Shown here: piece by piece, positions 25,401 to 36,935 of the stretch
How positions within the stretch are numbered: the stretch's first letter is position 1
Layout: the number at the start of each line of letters is the position of its first letter
Source: Anoplopoma fimbria
Taxonomy: Eukaryota > Chordata > Actinopteri > Perciformes > Anoplopomatidae
DNA length: 64,000 nucleotides
Assembly: GCF_027596085.1 (NCBI RefSeq)
Contig: NC_072465.1
Location: 16,508,207 to 16,572,206 of the forward strand
Direction of reading: 5' to 3'
The notes under the pieces: generated by a model
The model's input: only the letters and a program-made list of their open reading frames with translations
Told to the model about the DNA's origin: nothing
Databases searched by the model: none
Position numbers and translations under genes: made by a program

Positions 25401-28400
25401 AAGTAACCAGGCTTTTATTTTTAATACTTGTACATAAAAAGAGTATTTTCATTGATAAATAAATGTGCATTACTAGTAAAAAATGGGTCATTTTCTGTAA
25501 TTGAAGTTAATAAAACAAGCTGAATGCTTTTAACAAACACACACCACATGTTAATTAGATCAAGAAGCGAGATAAATGTTTATGTTCTCCTTTTCAGCAT
25601 GTGAAACGTTTCATGTGGACCACATGTTCCTCATTTTGGGTCATTGGGTAATTTTGTTGTTCTTGCAACAAGCACTTGACTGGCATGCAAGAAGATTTGT
25701 GTAAATGGGAAGTACCGCACTACATTTACTTACTGTGCAGAACAACAAATGCCCGATAATTCACTTCAGGCTAAAGGCTCAAAATTATAAATATGAAAAA
25801 GCTGCACAATGTTTAGAAAGTTAGCTAAGAATTGTTCATAACTAATAACCTTATTGCAATCTGTTCAACAGTTTAAGTACAATTTTAAACAGTCATAATA
25901 GAAGATTCCTACAAGATATAATTGGATTGTAATAGAAAAGTAACTCTTTGCTGCTTACCTTTGATATTTTGTCCAGGCCCAAACCTTCTTCTCTCAGTTC
26001 TTCAGTCTCGAGGGCACTTTCTTCTCTGATACTTCTGACATCTCTCTCATTTGGTGAACCTGTTTCTCTGTCCCCTCTTGCAGTTTGGTTTTCATAGTTT
26101 TGGTGTCCATGTGACTTCCGGTGAGATCCCATTTTTCTTCTTCTTCCCCGAGATGCTGATTCTGATATTGAATCATGTTTGGGAGAAGTGGATGGTATTG
26201 CTGGGACAGAACTGGGAGTCAGTTGATGCTCTGTTTCTAACAGTTGGCCTTGAGAAACAGGATTCTCTTCAGATGTCTGGTGGGCCAGAGACTCACCAGT
26301 GTGGCTGTGCTCCATTGTTTCATGTACTCTTAGTTCAGAGCCACTGTCTTTGTGTTCTACGTGAAGCTGTAGCTCATCTTTAATAGTGCTAGATAAACTT
26401 TCAGTCTTTACATGTCCAACATTAGTTGCAGCCTCTGTTGCTTCCTCATTCACGCCCTGCTTTAGATGCAAGTCATCTCGTTTGGTTCCTGTTCTGAGAT
26501 TCCTGCGGGTGGAGCCCATCTTTCTTCTCCTGCTGGTTGAATCTAAATGTGGACTTGCATTCTTCATCTCAAGATTTTGCATCTCAGTGACTGTCAAATC
26601 ATCTCTCTGTAATGGCTCCACACTAACATCTACATTTCTCTTACTGTCACTCACAACAGCTACATGAACAAACTTAACAGGATCTTCTTCACTGTTGGAG
26701 GCAGATTTCTCAGGAGGGAGAGCCTTTGAATAATCTATGTCTGCCATCATGTTGCTCTGCAGGTCAGAGCTTTGTAGCTTTTGCCCCTTACCGTCCACAG
26801 TGCTGGTTTCATTGGTTTCCTGTTGTTCTTTATAATCAAGACTCAGTGATGGTTTTGCATTTTCATTCTGTGATAGAGCCGCAGTTGCAATCATTTTTAA
26901 CTCCTTCACTACCTCCATCTTGTCAAGATTTCTCACGTCAGCTTCTGTGTCACTTTCTGTTGTTTCTACTCTCGTTTCCTCTGGTTTCCTGTTGAGTTGA
27001 GTCCGACGAGTAGAGCCCATCTTTCTCCTCTTCTGTTTGGATCTTCCTTGCAAATTTTCACTGTCGTCTAAATTAGGTTTTTCTTGTATCCCTTGTTGGA
27101 TGGAAATTCCACTTTCCTCAGACACATCTACAGCTGGCTCTGCTCGGAGGTTTTCATCCTTGAGGCCAATGTCAAATGTAACCAAAGTATCAGTTTGATC
27201 ATGCGTGATCTCCTTTGAAACATTCATTTCTTGGCCTTCGTGTTCTTTCTTCACAGGACCTTCAAATTGTTCTCCATCTTCATGCTGTCCATATCCTTCT
27301 ACATACACTGAACTCTCCCCTTCTGGTTTACAGTATTTTATTGTGACATCTCCAACAGTTTCTGCTGCATCATTTTCCTGATGCATAATAATTTCTTTGT
27401 CAAAATAGGAAGCTTCTTGGTTTTGGCCCTGAAAGGCTTCATCTGAAGGGATTGACTTGGCAGTGACATTGTCATCAAGACATGCGATACTCTGTATGTC
27501 TGAATCATCTTTCCAAACTGAGACTTCTGGATATTTCATCAAGTCCATTTTAACTTTGTCACATCCTGTAAGCTGACTTAAATTCTCAGTCTCTTTTGTG
27601 AGGTCCGGTTCCTCATCAGTGACTTTCTTATTGAATTCAACTGAGTCATCTTGGCCTGAGCTTGAAGTAATATCCATTGCCACACTTGTGTTGTTGCCAA
27701 TCACATTCTGTGATAAAATTGTGTCATCCTCCGACATCTTTTCTGTGTTTTCTTCGTCATTTACAGTCGATCCACTTTTTCTCATTTCCCCAGCAAATTT
27801 GGAGTCTAGGTCGGTTCGCTCTTTTATGTCTTCCTGCCTCATTGTCTCCATTCCTAATGACATCTTTGTTGCGTCCTTGACATGCAGTCGTCCATTTCTT
27901 CTGCTTGACCCCAATTTCCTTCTGTTCCCTGTTGAGCTGAAGCCTTTGTGAGTATGCTCTTTGATATTTTGAGAACTGTCCAGAGGTTGGGAGTCCAAAG
28001 TAGCATTGATTTCTGATTGCAGTTGTGGTAAATTTGATTCACTGTCCTTAATTGATAAGTTATCCATTTGATGCATTTCTTGCATTTGTGTTGACTTGAT
28101 CTCCTCTTCATGCACTTCATTAACAGCATCCTGTGAATGCCAAGTCCCTCTGACTTGAGATAAGTTTACATGCTCTTTTTCTTCCTCATTTGTAGACAAC
28201 TTCACTTCTGATGATGAAAATCCTGCTTGCTCAATACTGCATTCAATTGTGTTATGTTGCTCAGGACTGCTTTTCTCTTTGCTTATCTCCAGTGTGAAAG
28301 AAGACTTTATGTGTGACTCAATCAACGAATAGTTGCTCTGCATATTTCCATCCTGCCTGAACAACTCTTTATCCTCGTCCCTTTCCTCGTTTTCTTTTTC

Positions 28401-31400
28401 TGTTACAGAACACACATTGGGAAGTTCTTTATCTGACACGTCTCTGAAATTTGATTGGTTTATTGTCTGTTGATCTACTGTTGAACTAGAATACATTAAG
28501 TCAATGCCAACAAGTGTGCCAACCTGGGCGTTTACTTTTTCTTGATCACTAACATCTTCAGTCTGAGCAGTGTCAATTTTATCCGTTCGTTCCAGCAAGG
28601 TTTCCATTGAATCTTCCTGCACTGTTGTCTCTATTGTTGATGTCATTTCTGTTGTCTTAAGGGTTTCATTATCACTGGTATTTCCAACAACATCCTCTGT
28701 AGGTTCATGGTCTGATTCAGCAACAGAGTCTTTGACATGCTGTCTTCCTTTATTTCTACGGCTAGACCCCAGTTTTCTTCTGCTCCGAATAGGGTTGAAG
28801 CCATTGTTATTTTGCTGAGCTTCAGAGTCGAAAGGAACATTTATTACTGATTGCAGGGTTTGAGAAGAAGATGCACTCTCTTCCATTTCAGAGAAGAGTC
28901 CTTCTTTCTCCTGATAACCAGCCTGCTCAGCACTGGGTTTTATATCGTTTGTATGATGATCACCTCTGACTTCTTGACTCTGAAGAGGTTCAGTTATGTC
29001 TGCTCCTTCCAGTGTGGCTTCCACTGATTTATCAGACATCTCCACTTCAATGTCCTTCTCTATTTCATCATGATCTTCTTGAGGGTTTTCACTTTGAGGA
29101 ATTAAACTTTCCAGGACAGCCTCTGGATAGTTTTTCAGAGTGGGGCTCCGACCCTCAGAAGAATAAGCAGGCATAATGGCTGAATACAAAGAGCTGTCAT
29201 GTGTCGCAGGCATGAAATCATACTGACTCCCTTGACTTAATTCTTCATGACTTGTTTTCTCTATTGGCAATAACATTTGTACTGGTTCCAAGGCTTCATT
29301 ACACCTTGTACTTTCTAAATCTTCTTCATCATGTCCATGGTCTGGTTCAGCAACAGAGTCTTTGGCATGCCTTCTTCCTTTATTCCTGCGGCTAGACCCC
29401 AGTTTTCTTCTGCTCCCAATAGGGTTGAAGCTGATGTCACTTTGCTGAGGTTGGGAATCAAAAAGAACATTTATTTCTGAATGCATGGTTTGTAAAGAAG
29501 ATGCCCTCTCCTCCATGTCAGAAAGGACTTCTTCCTTCTCCTGATGACCTGCTTGTTCAGCATTGGGTTTGGTATCACCCTCTACTCTGCCTTCTATTTC
29601 AAATACCTGACCCAGTGCAGTGTCAGCTCTTGCTATGTCGCTGATTTGTGGTTCCTTTCTTTCATAATCAGGATCATCTTCATTTTTCTGCTCTGAGGCC
29701 TCAAAGTTGTTTTCTTTTGTAGGATGTTCATGCTGTTTGTCATCAGGCTGTGAATTGTCCTGATTGGTGGAAGAATCATCAGTATATTTCACTGTCACCT
29801 CAGATTGGTATGTGTCACTGACGTCAGTTTGGTTCATCAGGTTTCCAGAAATGATTTCAGAAATGTCTGTGGCATCATGTATCACACTTTCAGATAAGTA
29901 ATCAACTTGAGGCATTTCTTGATTTTCTGTTGGCTTAACATCCTGTTCATGCAGTTTGTTTACAGCATCCTCTGAATGATGATCACCTTTGACTTTAGGT
30001 AAATTGAAGATGTCATTTTCTCCCTCATTAGTGTGCAACTCCTCTTTTGGTGATGAAAATATTTCTTGTTCAACACTGCATTCAGGTTGTGTATGCACTC
30101 TGCTGCTGCTGCTGGGTTCTTCTGTGGTTATCTCTGGCGTGATAGAAGACTCTATATCTTGACTCATCAGGTATTTGTCCTGTAACTTTTCATCCTGCCT
30201 AAACCATTCTGTGTCTTCGTCTGTTTCCTTTTTTTCTTCTTCTGTTACAGAACAGACATTAGGAAGTTCTTCATCTGGCATCTCCCTGATATTTGATTGG
30301 TCGGTCGTCTGTTGATCTACTGTTGAACTTGACTGTAAACCCAAACTATCGAGATTGGAGATGCCAACAAGTGTGCCAACTTCTTCATTTTCTTTTACTT
30401 GATCACTAACATCTTCAGTCTGAGCAGTGTCAAATTTGTCCGTTTGTTCCAGCAAAGGTTCCATTGATTTTTCCTTCACTGTTGTCTCTATTGTTAATGT
30501 CATTTCTGTTGTTTCAAGGGTTTCATTATCACTGGTATTTCCAACAACATCCTCTGTAGGTTCATGGTCTGATTCAGCAACAGAGTCTTTGACATGCTTT
30601 CTTCCTTTATTTCTGCGGCTAGACCCCAGTTTTCTTCTGCTCCCAATAGGGTTGAAGCTGATGTCACTTTGCTGAGGTTGGGAATCATAAGGAACATTTA
30701 TTTCTGAATGCATGGTTTGTAAAGAAGATGCCCTCTCCTCCATGTCAGAAAGGACTTCTTCCTTCTCCTGATGACCTGCTTGTTCAGCATTGGGGTTGGT
30801 ATCACCCTCTACTCTGCCTTCTATTTCAAATACCTGACCCAGTGCAGTGTCAGCTCTTGCTATGTCGCTGATTTGTGGTTCCTTTCTTTCATAATCAGGA
30901 TCATCCTCATTTTTCTGCTCTGAGGCCTCAAAGTTTATTTCTTCTATGGGGTCTTCATCCTGTTTGTCATCAGGCTTTGAATTGTCCTGATTGGTGGGAG
31001 AATCATCAGTATTTTCCATTGTTAACTCAGATTGATATGTGTCACTGACTTCCATTTGGTTCATCAGGTTTCCAGAAATGATTTCAGAAATGTCTGTGGC
31101 ATCATGTATCACACTTTCAGATAAGTAATCAACTTGAGGCATTTCTTGATTTTCTGTTGGCTTAACATCCTGTTCATGCAGTTTGTTTACAGCATCCTCT
31201 GAATGATGATCACCTTTGACTTTAGGTAAATTGAAGATGTCATTTTCTCCCTCATTAGTGTGCAACTCCTCTTTTGGTGATGAAAATATTTCTTGTTCAA
31301 CACTGCATTCAGGTTGTGTATGCACTCTGCTGCTGCTGCTGGGTTCTTCTGTGGTTATCTCTGGCGTGATAGAAGACTCTATATCTTGACTCATCAGGTA

Positions 31401-34400
31401 TTTGTCCTGTAACTTTTCATCCTGCCTAAACCATTCTGTGTCTTCGTCTGTTTCCTTGTTTTCTTCTTCTGTTACAGAACAGACATTAGGAAGTTCTTCA
31501 TCTGGCATCTCCCTGATGTTTGATTGGTCGTTCGTCTGTTGATCTACTGTTGAACTTGACTGTAAACCCAAACTATCGAGATTGGAGATGCCAACAAGTG
31601 TGCCAACTTCTTCATTTTCTTTTACTTGATCACTAACATCTTCAGTCTGAGCAGTGTCAAATTTGTCCGTTTGTTCCAGCAAAGGTTCCATTGATTTTTC
31701 CTTCACTGTTGTCTCTATTGTTAATGTCATTTCTGTTGTTTCAAGGGTTTCATTATCACTGGTATTTCCAACAACATCCTCTGTAGGTTCATGGTCTGAT
31801 TCAGCAACAGAGTCTTTGACATGCCGTGTTCCTTTATTTCTGCGGCTAGACCCCAGTTTTCTTCTGCTCCCAATAGGGTTGAAGCTGATGTGACTTTGCT
31901 GAGGTTGGGAATCATAAGGAACATTTATTTCTGAATGCATGGTTTGTAAAGAAGATGCCCTCTCCTCCATGTCAGAAAGGACTTCTTCCTTCTCCTGATG
32001 ACCTGCTTGTTCAGCATTGGGGTTGGTATCACCCTCTACTCTGCCTTCTATTTCAAATACCTGACCCAGTGCAGTGTCAGCTCTTGCTATGTCGCTGATT
32101 TGTGGTTCCTTTCTTTCATAATCAGGATCATCCTCATTTTTCTGCTCTGAGGCCTCAAAGTTTATTTCTTCTATGGGGTCTTCATCCTGTTTGTCATCAG
32201 GCTTTGAATTGTCCTGATTGGTGGGAGAATCATCAGTATTTTCCATTGTTAACTCAGATTGATATGTGTCACTGACTTCCGTTTGGTTCATCAGGTTTCC
32301 AGAAATGATTTCAGAAATGTCTGTGGCATCATGTATCACACTTTCAGATAAGTAATCAACTTGAGGCATTTCTTGATTTTCTGTTGGCTTAACATCCTGT
32401 TCATGCAGTTTGTTTACAGCATCCTCTGAATGATGATCACCTTTGACTTTAGGTAAATTGAAGATGTCATTTTCTCCCTCATTAGTGTGCAACTCCTCTT
32501 TTGGTGATGGAAATATTTCTTGTTCAACACTGCATTCAGGTTGTGTATGCACTCTGCTGCTGCTGCTGGGTTCTTCTGTGGTTATCTCTGGCGTGATAGA
32601 AGACTCTATATCTTGACTCATCAGGTATTTGTCCTGTAACTTTTCATCCTGCCTAAACCATTCTGTGTCTTCGTCTGTTTCCTTTTTTTCTTCTTCTGTT
32701 ACAGAACAGACATTAGGAAGTTCTTCATCTGGCATCTCCCTGATATTTGATTGGTCGGTCGTCTGTTGATCTACTGTTGAACTTGACTGTAAACCCAAAC
32801 TATCGAGATTGGAGATGCCAACAAGTGTGCCAACTTCTTCATTTTCTTTTACTTGATCACTAACATCTACAGGCTGAGCAGTGTCAAATTTGTCCGTTTG
32901 TTCCAGCAAAGGTTCCATTGATTTTTCCTTCACTGTTGTCTCTATTGTTAATGACATTTCTGTTGTTTCAAGGGTTTCATTATCACTGGTATTTCCAACA
33001 ACATCCTCTGTAGGTTCATGGTCTGATTCAGCAACAGAGTCTTTGACATGCTTTCTTCCTTTATTTCTGCGGCTAGACCCCAGTTTTCTTCTGCTCCCAA
33101 TAGGGTTGAAGCTGATGTCACTTTGCTGAGGTTGGGAATCATAAGGAACATTTATTTCTGAATGCATGGTTTGTAAAGAAGATGCCCTCTCCTCCATGTC
33201 AGAAAGGACTTCTTCCTTCTCCTGATGACCTGCTTGTTCAGCATTGGGGTTGGTATCATCCTCTACTCTGCCTTCTATTTCAAATACCTGACCCAGTGCA
33301 GTGTCAGCTCTTGCTATGTCGCTGATCTGTGGTTCCTTTCTTTCATAATCAGGATCATCTTCATTTTTCCGCTCTGAGGCCTCAAAGTTTATTTCTTCTA
33401 TGGGGTCTTCATCCTGTTTGTCATCAGGCTTTGAATTGTCCTGATTGGTGGGAGAATCGTCAGTATTTTCCATTGTTAACTCAGATTGATATGTGTCACT
33501 GACTTCCGTTTGGTTCATCAGGTTTCCAGAAATGATTTCAGAAATGTCTGTGGCATCATGTATCACACTTTCCGATGAGTAATCAACTTGAGGCTTTTCT
33601 TGATTTTCTGTTGGCTTAACATCCTGTTCATGCAGTTTGTTTACAGCATCCTCTGAATGATGATCACCTTTGACTTTAGGTAAATTGAAGATGTCATTTT
33701 CTCCCTCATTAGTGTGCAACTCCTCTTTTGGTGATGAAAATATTTCTTGTTCAACACTGCATTCAGGTTGTGTATGCACTCTGCTGCTGCTGGGTTCTTC
33801 TGTGGTTATCTCTGGTGTGATAGAAGACTCTATATCTTGACTCACCAACGATTTGCCTTTTATCTTTTCATCCTGCCTGAACCACTCTGTGTTCTTGTCT
33901 GTTTCCTTGTTTTCTTCTTCTGTTACAGAACAGACATTTGGAAGTTCTTCATCTGGCATCTCTATGACATTTGGTTGGTCGGTCGTCTGTTGATCTACTG
34001 TTGAACTTGACTGTAAACCCAAACTATCGAGATTGGAGATGCCAACAAGTGTGCCAACTTCTTCATTTTCTTTTACTTGATCACTAACATCTACAGGCTG
34101 AGCAGTGTCAAATTTGTCCGTTTGTTCCAGCAAAGGTTCCATTGATTTTTCCTTCACTGTTGTCTCTATTGTTAATGTCATTTCTGTTGTTTCAAGGGTT
34201 TCATTATCACTGGTATTTCCAACAACATCCTCTGTAGGTTCATGGTCTGATTCAGCAACAGAGTCTTTGACATGCTGTCTTCCTTTATTTCTGCGGCTAG
34301 ACCCCAGTTTTCTTCTGCTCCCAATAGGGTTGAAGCTGATGTCACTTTGCTGAGGTTGCGAGTCAAAATTATAATTTATTTCTGATTGCGAGGATTCCTT

Positions 34401-35666
34401 TTCAGCACTGGGTTTTGTATCACTCTCTACTAGGCCTTCGATCTCAAATATCTGACCAGTTGCATTGTCAACTCTCTCTAATTCGCTGATCTGTGGTTTC
34501 TTGTTATCATAAACATGATAATCCTCATTTTTCGGCTCTAAAGCCTCAACATTTTCCTTCGTAGGAAGTTCATCCTGTTTGCTGTCTGGAATTGAAATTT
34601 CTTGATTGGTTGGAGAATCACCAGTTTTGTTCACTGTCAACTCATATTGGTATGTGTCACTGACTCCACATTGGTTCATCAGGTTTCCAGAAATGATTTC
34701 AGAAATTTCTGTGGCATCATTTATCACACTTTTAGATGAGTAAACCATTTCATGCATATCTGTTAGCTTAATCTCATTTTCATGCCCTTTGTTTTCAGCA
34801 TCTTCTGAATGATGCGCATGTCCGACTTCAGATAAATTGAATTGCTCATTTTGTTTCACTTTTGTAGGCAACTCCTCTTTTGGCGATGAAACACTGCTTT
34901 CAATTTCAGTATTTTCTGTTGTGCTGATTTTTTCTGTGTTTATCTCTGGTGGGGCAGAAAAGAACAATGCTGTGTAGTCATCTCTTTCGTTGCCTTCTTT
35001 TTCTGTTACAGAACACACATTGGGAAAATGTACTTCTTGTATTTCCCTCCAATTTGATCGGTCAATTAGTTGCTGATCTACTTCACGGTCAGATTTGTCA
35101 ATTCCATCCTGCATGGTTTTCACCAATTCTCTCCCATTTTCATCTAGGTCTGCTTGCATTTTTTCACTTTTGGTACTAAAGCTTTCCAGGTCAGCCTCTG
35201 AAGAGTTTGTTGTAGTTGCAATCTGAGCCTCAGAAGAATGATCAAGTGAAGCGGCTGAATACATATACCCGCCATCAGTAATGACACCATGCTCACCATA
35301 ACTTAATGCTTTCTGCCTCTCAGATTGGATAGCAAGTCCCGTTGTCGAATGCTCGATTTCCTCTCTAGGTTCATGGTGTGATTCAGTCACTGAGTCCTGA
35401 ACATGCCGTCCTTTATGTCTTCGACTAGACCCCAATTTCCTTCTGTTCCCAGATAGTTCAGGTGAAGGTGGATGTTGGGTTTCAGATTGTGAATTGGGAA
35501 CATTATCCAATACATTCAATGATTCAGTATTTTCTTCTGGTATGTGGTGTTGAGCTAAAAATGTACTGTCCGTTACTTGAGAGTCATCAGTCTTAGAGAT
35601 TTCATTTTGGTTTACTATCCTGCGACGTGAACCAAGTCTTTTTTTCTTTGAACTTTGAGCAGACAT
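19498..35666 (-). CDS. rab44: Giant Rab GTPase, RAB44-like, with repeat-expanded disordered N-terminal region
   Basis: Coding exons (minus strand): 35666-25959, 25052-24979, 24008-23923, 23811-23683, 23599-23518, 20834-20720, 19981-19883, 19778-19702, 19585-19498; 3485 residues, all junctions in phase. The last ~190 residues are a Rab GTPase: G1 GDSSVGKT (about 3306-3313), switch I with Ser in the usual Thr place (ASVG), G3 WDTAGQE, G4 NKSD, G5 CSAATG, and a C-terminal Cys-Cys for geranylgeranylation, so it should be membrane-bound. The first 3236 residues, in one 9.7-kb exon, are acidic, Ser/Thr/Glu-rich and look disordered. They contain twelve RKLGSxRR-like motifs and four ~409-residue tandem repeats. 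I see no EF-hand or long coiled coil, unlike mammalian RAB44 and CRACR2A. The RAB44 name rests on G-domain similarity, the N-terminal RLGSRRR motif and the neighbourhood with srsf3. A divergent CRACR2A/RAB44-family paralogue is the alternative. Confidence 0.82.
21137..22751 (-). mobile_element. Tc1/mariner transposon (Tc1-like) in a rab44 intron
   Basis: The 1615-bp element begins CAGTGGGTACGGAAAG, ends with the inverse CCGTACCCACTG, and is flanked by TA on both sides. Terminal inverted repeats are about 217 bp each (21137-21353 and 22535-22751) and nearly identical. It lies in the intron between rab44 exons 5 and 6 and reads in the same direction as that gene. Length, TA target and long inverted repeats are standard for fish Tc1-like elements. 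Confidence 0.95.
21353..22375 (-). pseudogene. Broken Tc1-like transposase (DD34E)
   Basis: The frame opening at 22375 encodes the bipartite paired-like DNA-binding region, including two helix-turn-helix parts and the GRPAKLS linker. It runs out near 21926. The section with the first catalytic Asp (LWSDETK) is in a second frame at about 21947-21850. The frame then returns for the rest ([12 protein letters not shown] through QDNDPKHTA and [11 protein letters not shown]) to 21353. The second Asp and the Glu are 34 residues apart, giving DD34E. At least two compensating frameshifts mean this copy cannot make an intact enzyme. Confidence 0.9.
22752..23517. other. rab44 intron sequence
   Basis: This remainder of the intron that received the Tc1 element shows no exon. 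A short inverted pair (GATTTGGATAGAAGCA facing TGCTTCTATCCAAAT) occurs at about 23110-23143 and could form a small hairpin. Confidence 0.4.
28755..34316 (-). repeat. In-frame tandem repeats of ~1.23 kb in the rab44-like first coding exon
   Basis: The RRKLGSSRR anchor occurs at 34290-34316, 33066-33092, 31839-31865, 30612-30638, 29385-29411 and 28755-28781. Spacings are 1224, 1227, 1227, 1227 and 630 bp, all multiples of three. The four full units are almost identical at DNA level (409 codons, one a codon shorter), and a shortened unit follows. Unit landmarks in order are the anchor, [15 protein letters not shown], the [12 protein letters not shown] block, the [12 protein letters not shown] block, the [15 protein letters not shown] block and the [15 protein letters not shown] block. 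Diverged units lie on both sides of the array. Confidence 0.95.
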
Positions 35667-36935
35667 GTCCTCTTTTCTTCTCTCTTAAAGCATGAGACAT
35701 TCAGTCATGCAATGTGTCAGCAAAACCAGTTTATATCTACTTCCTATCAGAATCAGATAACATCACTCATGATAAAACAAATATGTAATACAGTAAAAAC
35801 GCAATAGTATTTTCTGTCTCCTTTAACTACAGTCAAACATTCACAACACTTGTTTTGTTTCCCGACAAACAAAAATTTTAGATGCATACAGATTTTTGGT
35901 AACTTCTCATTCAGTTGCTTTAACATAACCTGAATAGTTTATTTTAGTTAGTTAATACATTTGGTTGAAGTAATAAATTAATTTAACAAGATTTCAAGAC
36001 TTCTCCGTAATTGTTACGACGCCACATGCACTTACCACTAATGCCTCTGCCTTCTCACACCATCAACTGCTTTGCAACGTCAGATCATCCGCCTATGCTT
36101 AACGGCAAATACATTTCACACAAGGGAAGTGTTCCTCTACTGCAATCATGACTGAGAACTTCCTTTGTGGGTTACACTTGCAGGCAACAACAAAAGCATG
36201 CAGTACTTCCTGGACTGAATAAAGCTTTATGTTCCATATTCACATTACAAAATGGCATTAGATTATTGAATCAGGAGGAATTTTTAAATAAAATTAAACT
36301 ATGGTTTATGAAACTATCTAAATACAAACAAGCAACAAGATATACACCTTGGAAAACCATTTATTGAACAAGTTGGTTATCTGCAGCACAAATTTTCAGA
36401 TCAGAGTCAAGCAAAGTTGAATAGAGTAAATGCCGTTTTTGCAAACGTGACACATGTAAAACACAGAATTACAGATGTTTTTGGCTACAAGGATAGCCTG
36501 CAAATAACAGTGCCAGTATTTAACATTTGTTGCCAGTCTGATTTCTATCACTGGTATAAAGTATGCTCCTACCGGTGCATCTCACATGAATCCATTGCCG
36601 GCAATTTAAGAGTCAACCAAGAATTTAAAAAAAGCAAAGAAAAACAAATAAAAACATTACATGAGCTTTAATTCAACAGTTTAAAAAAAAAAAAAAAAAA
36701 AAACAGGATGGCAATGTAAAACTAAATCCAGTACTCGAGTTACAAAACATGCAGGGTAAGATAGAATTTGCTTTAGGAGAAAAAGACTTCAGTCCTTTGT
36801 TGTTAATTCAACAGACTGCCTTAACACATCTTAACACAAGATGACCAAACCTAGAGAAAAGAAAAACATGACTATAAAAATTAGTATTTTCCCCAACAAT
36901 AGCAAGATCCGTTGATGAATGCTCATTTGAGGTCC
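35667..36935. other. rab44 promoter side and srsf3 3' UTR
   Basis: Both genes lie on the minus strand, so this interval should contain the end of srsf3 and then the start of rab44. A TTTATT (AATAAA on the minus strand) near 36358 is a plausible srsf3 poly(A) signal, giving a 3' UTR of about 580 bases. A poly(A) tract occupies 36683-36702. The rab44 5' untranslated exon cannot be placed. No coding exon is seen. Confidence 0.45.

Noticed and set aside
28755..34316. Regularly spaced repeats considered as an array of non-coding satellite or CRISPR type
   Set aside because: The spacing is a multiple of three, the frame stays open throughout, and the genome is eukaryotic. It is a protein-coding repeat.
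26051..34353. Plus-strand open frames of 80-117 codons, including four near-identical ones 1.23 kb apart
   Set aside because: They are antisense shadows of the rab44-like coding exon and repeat only because that exon repeats.
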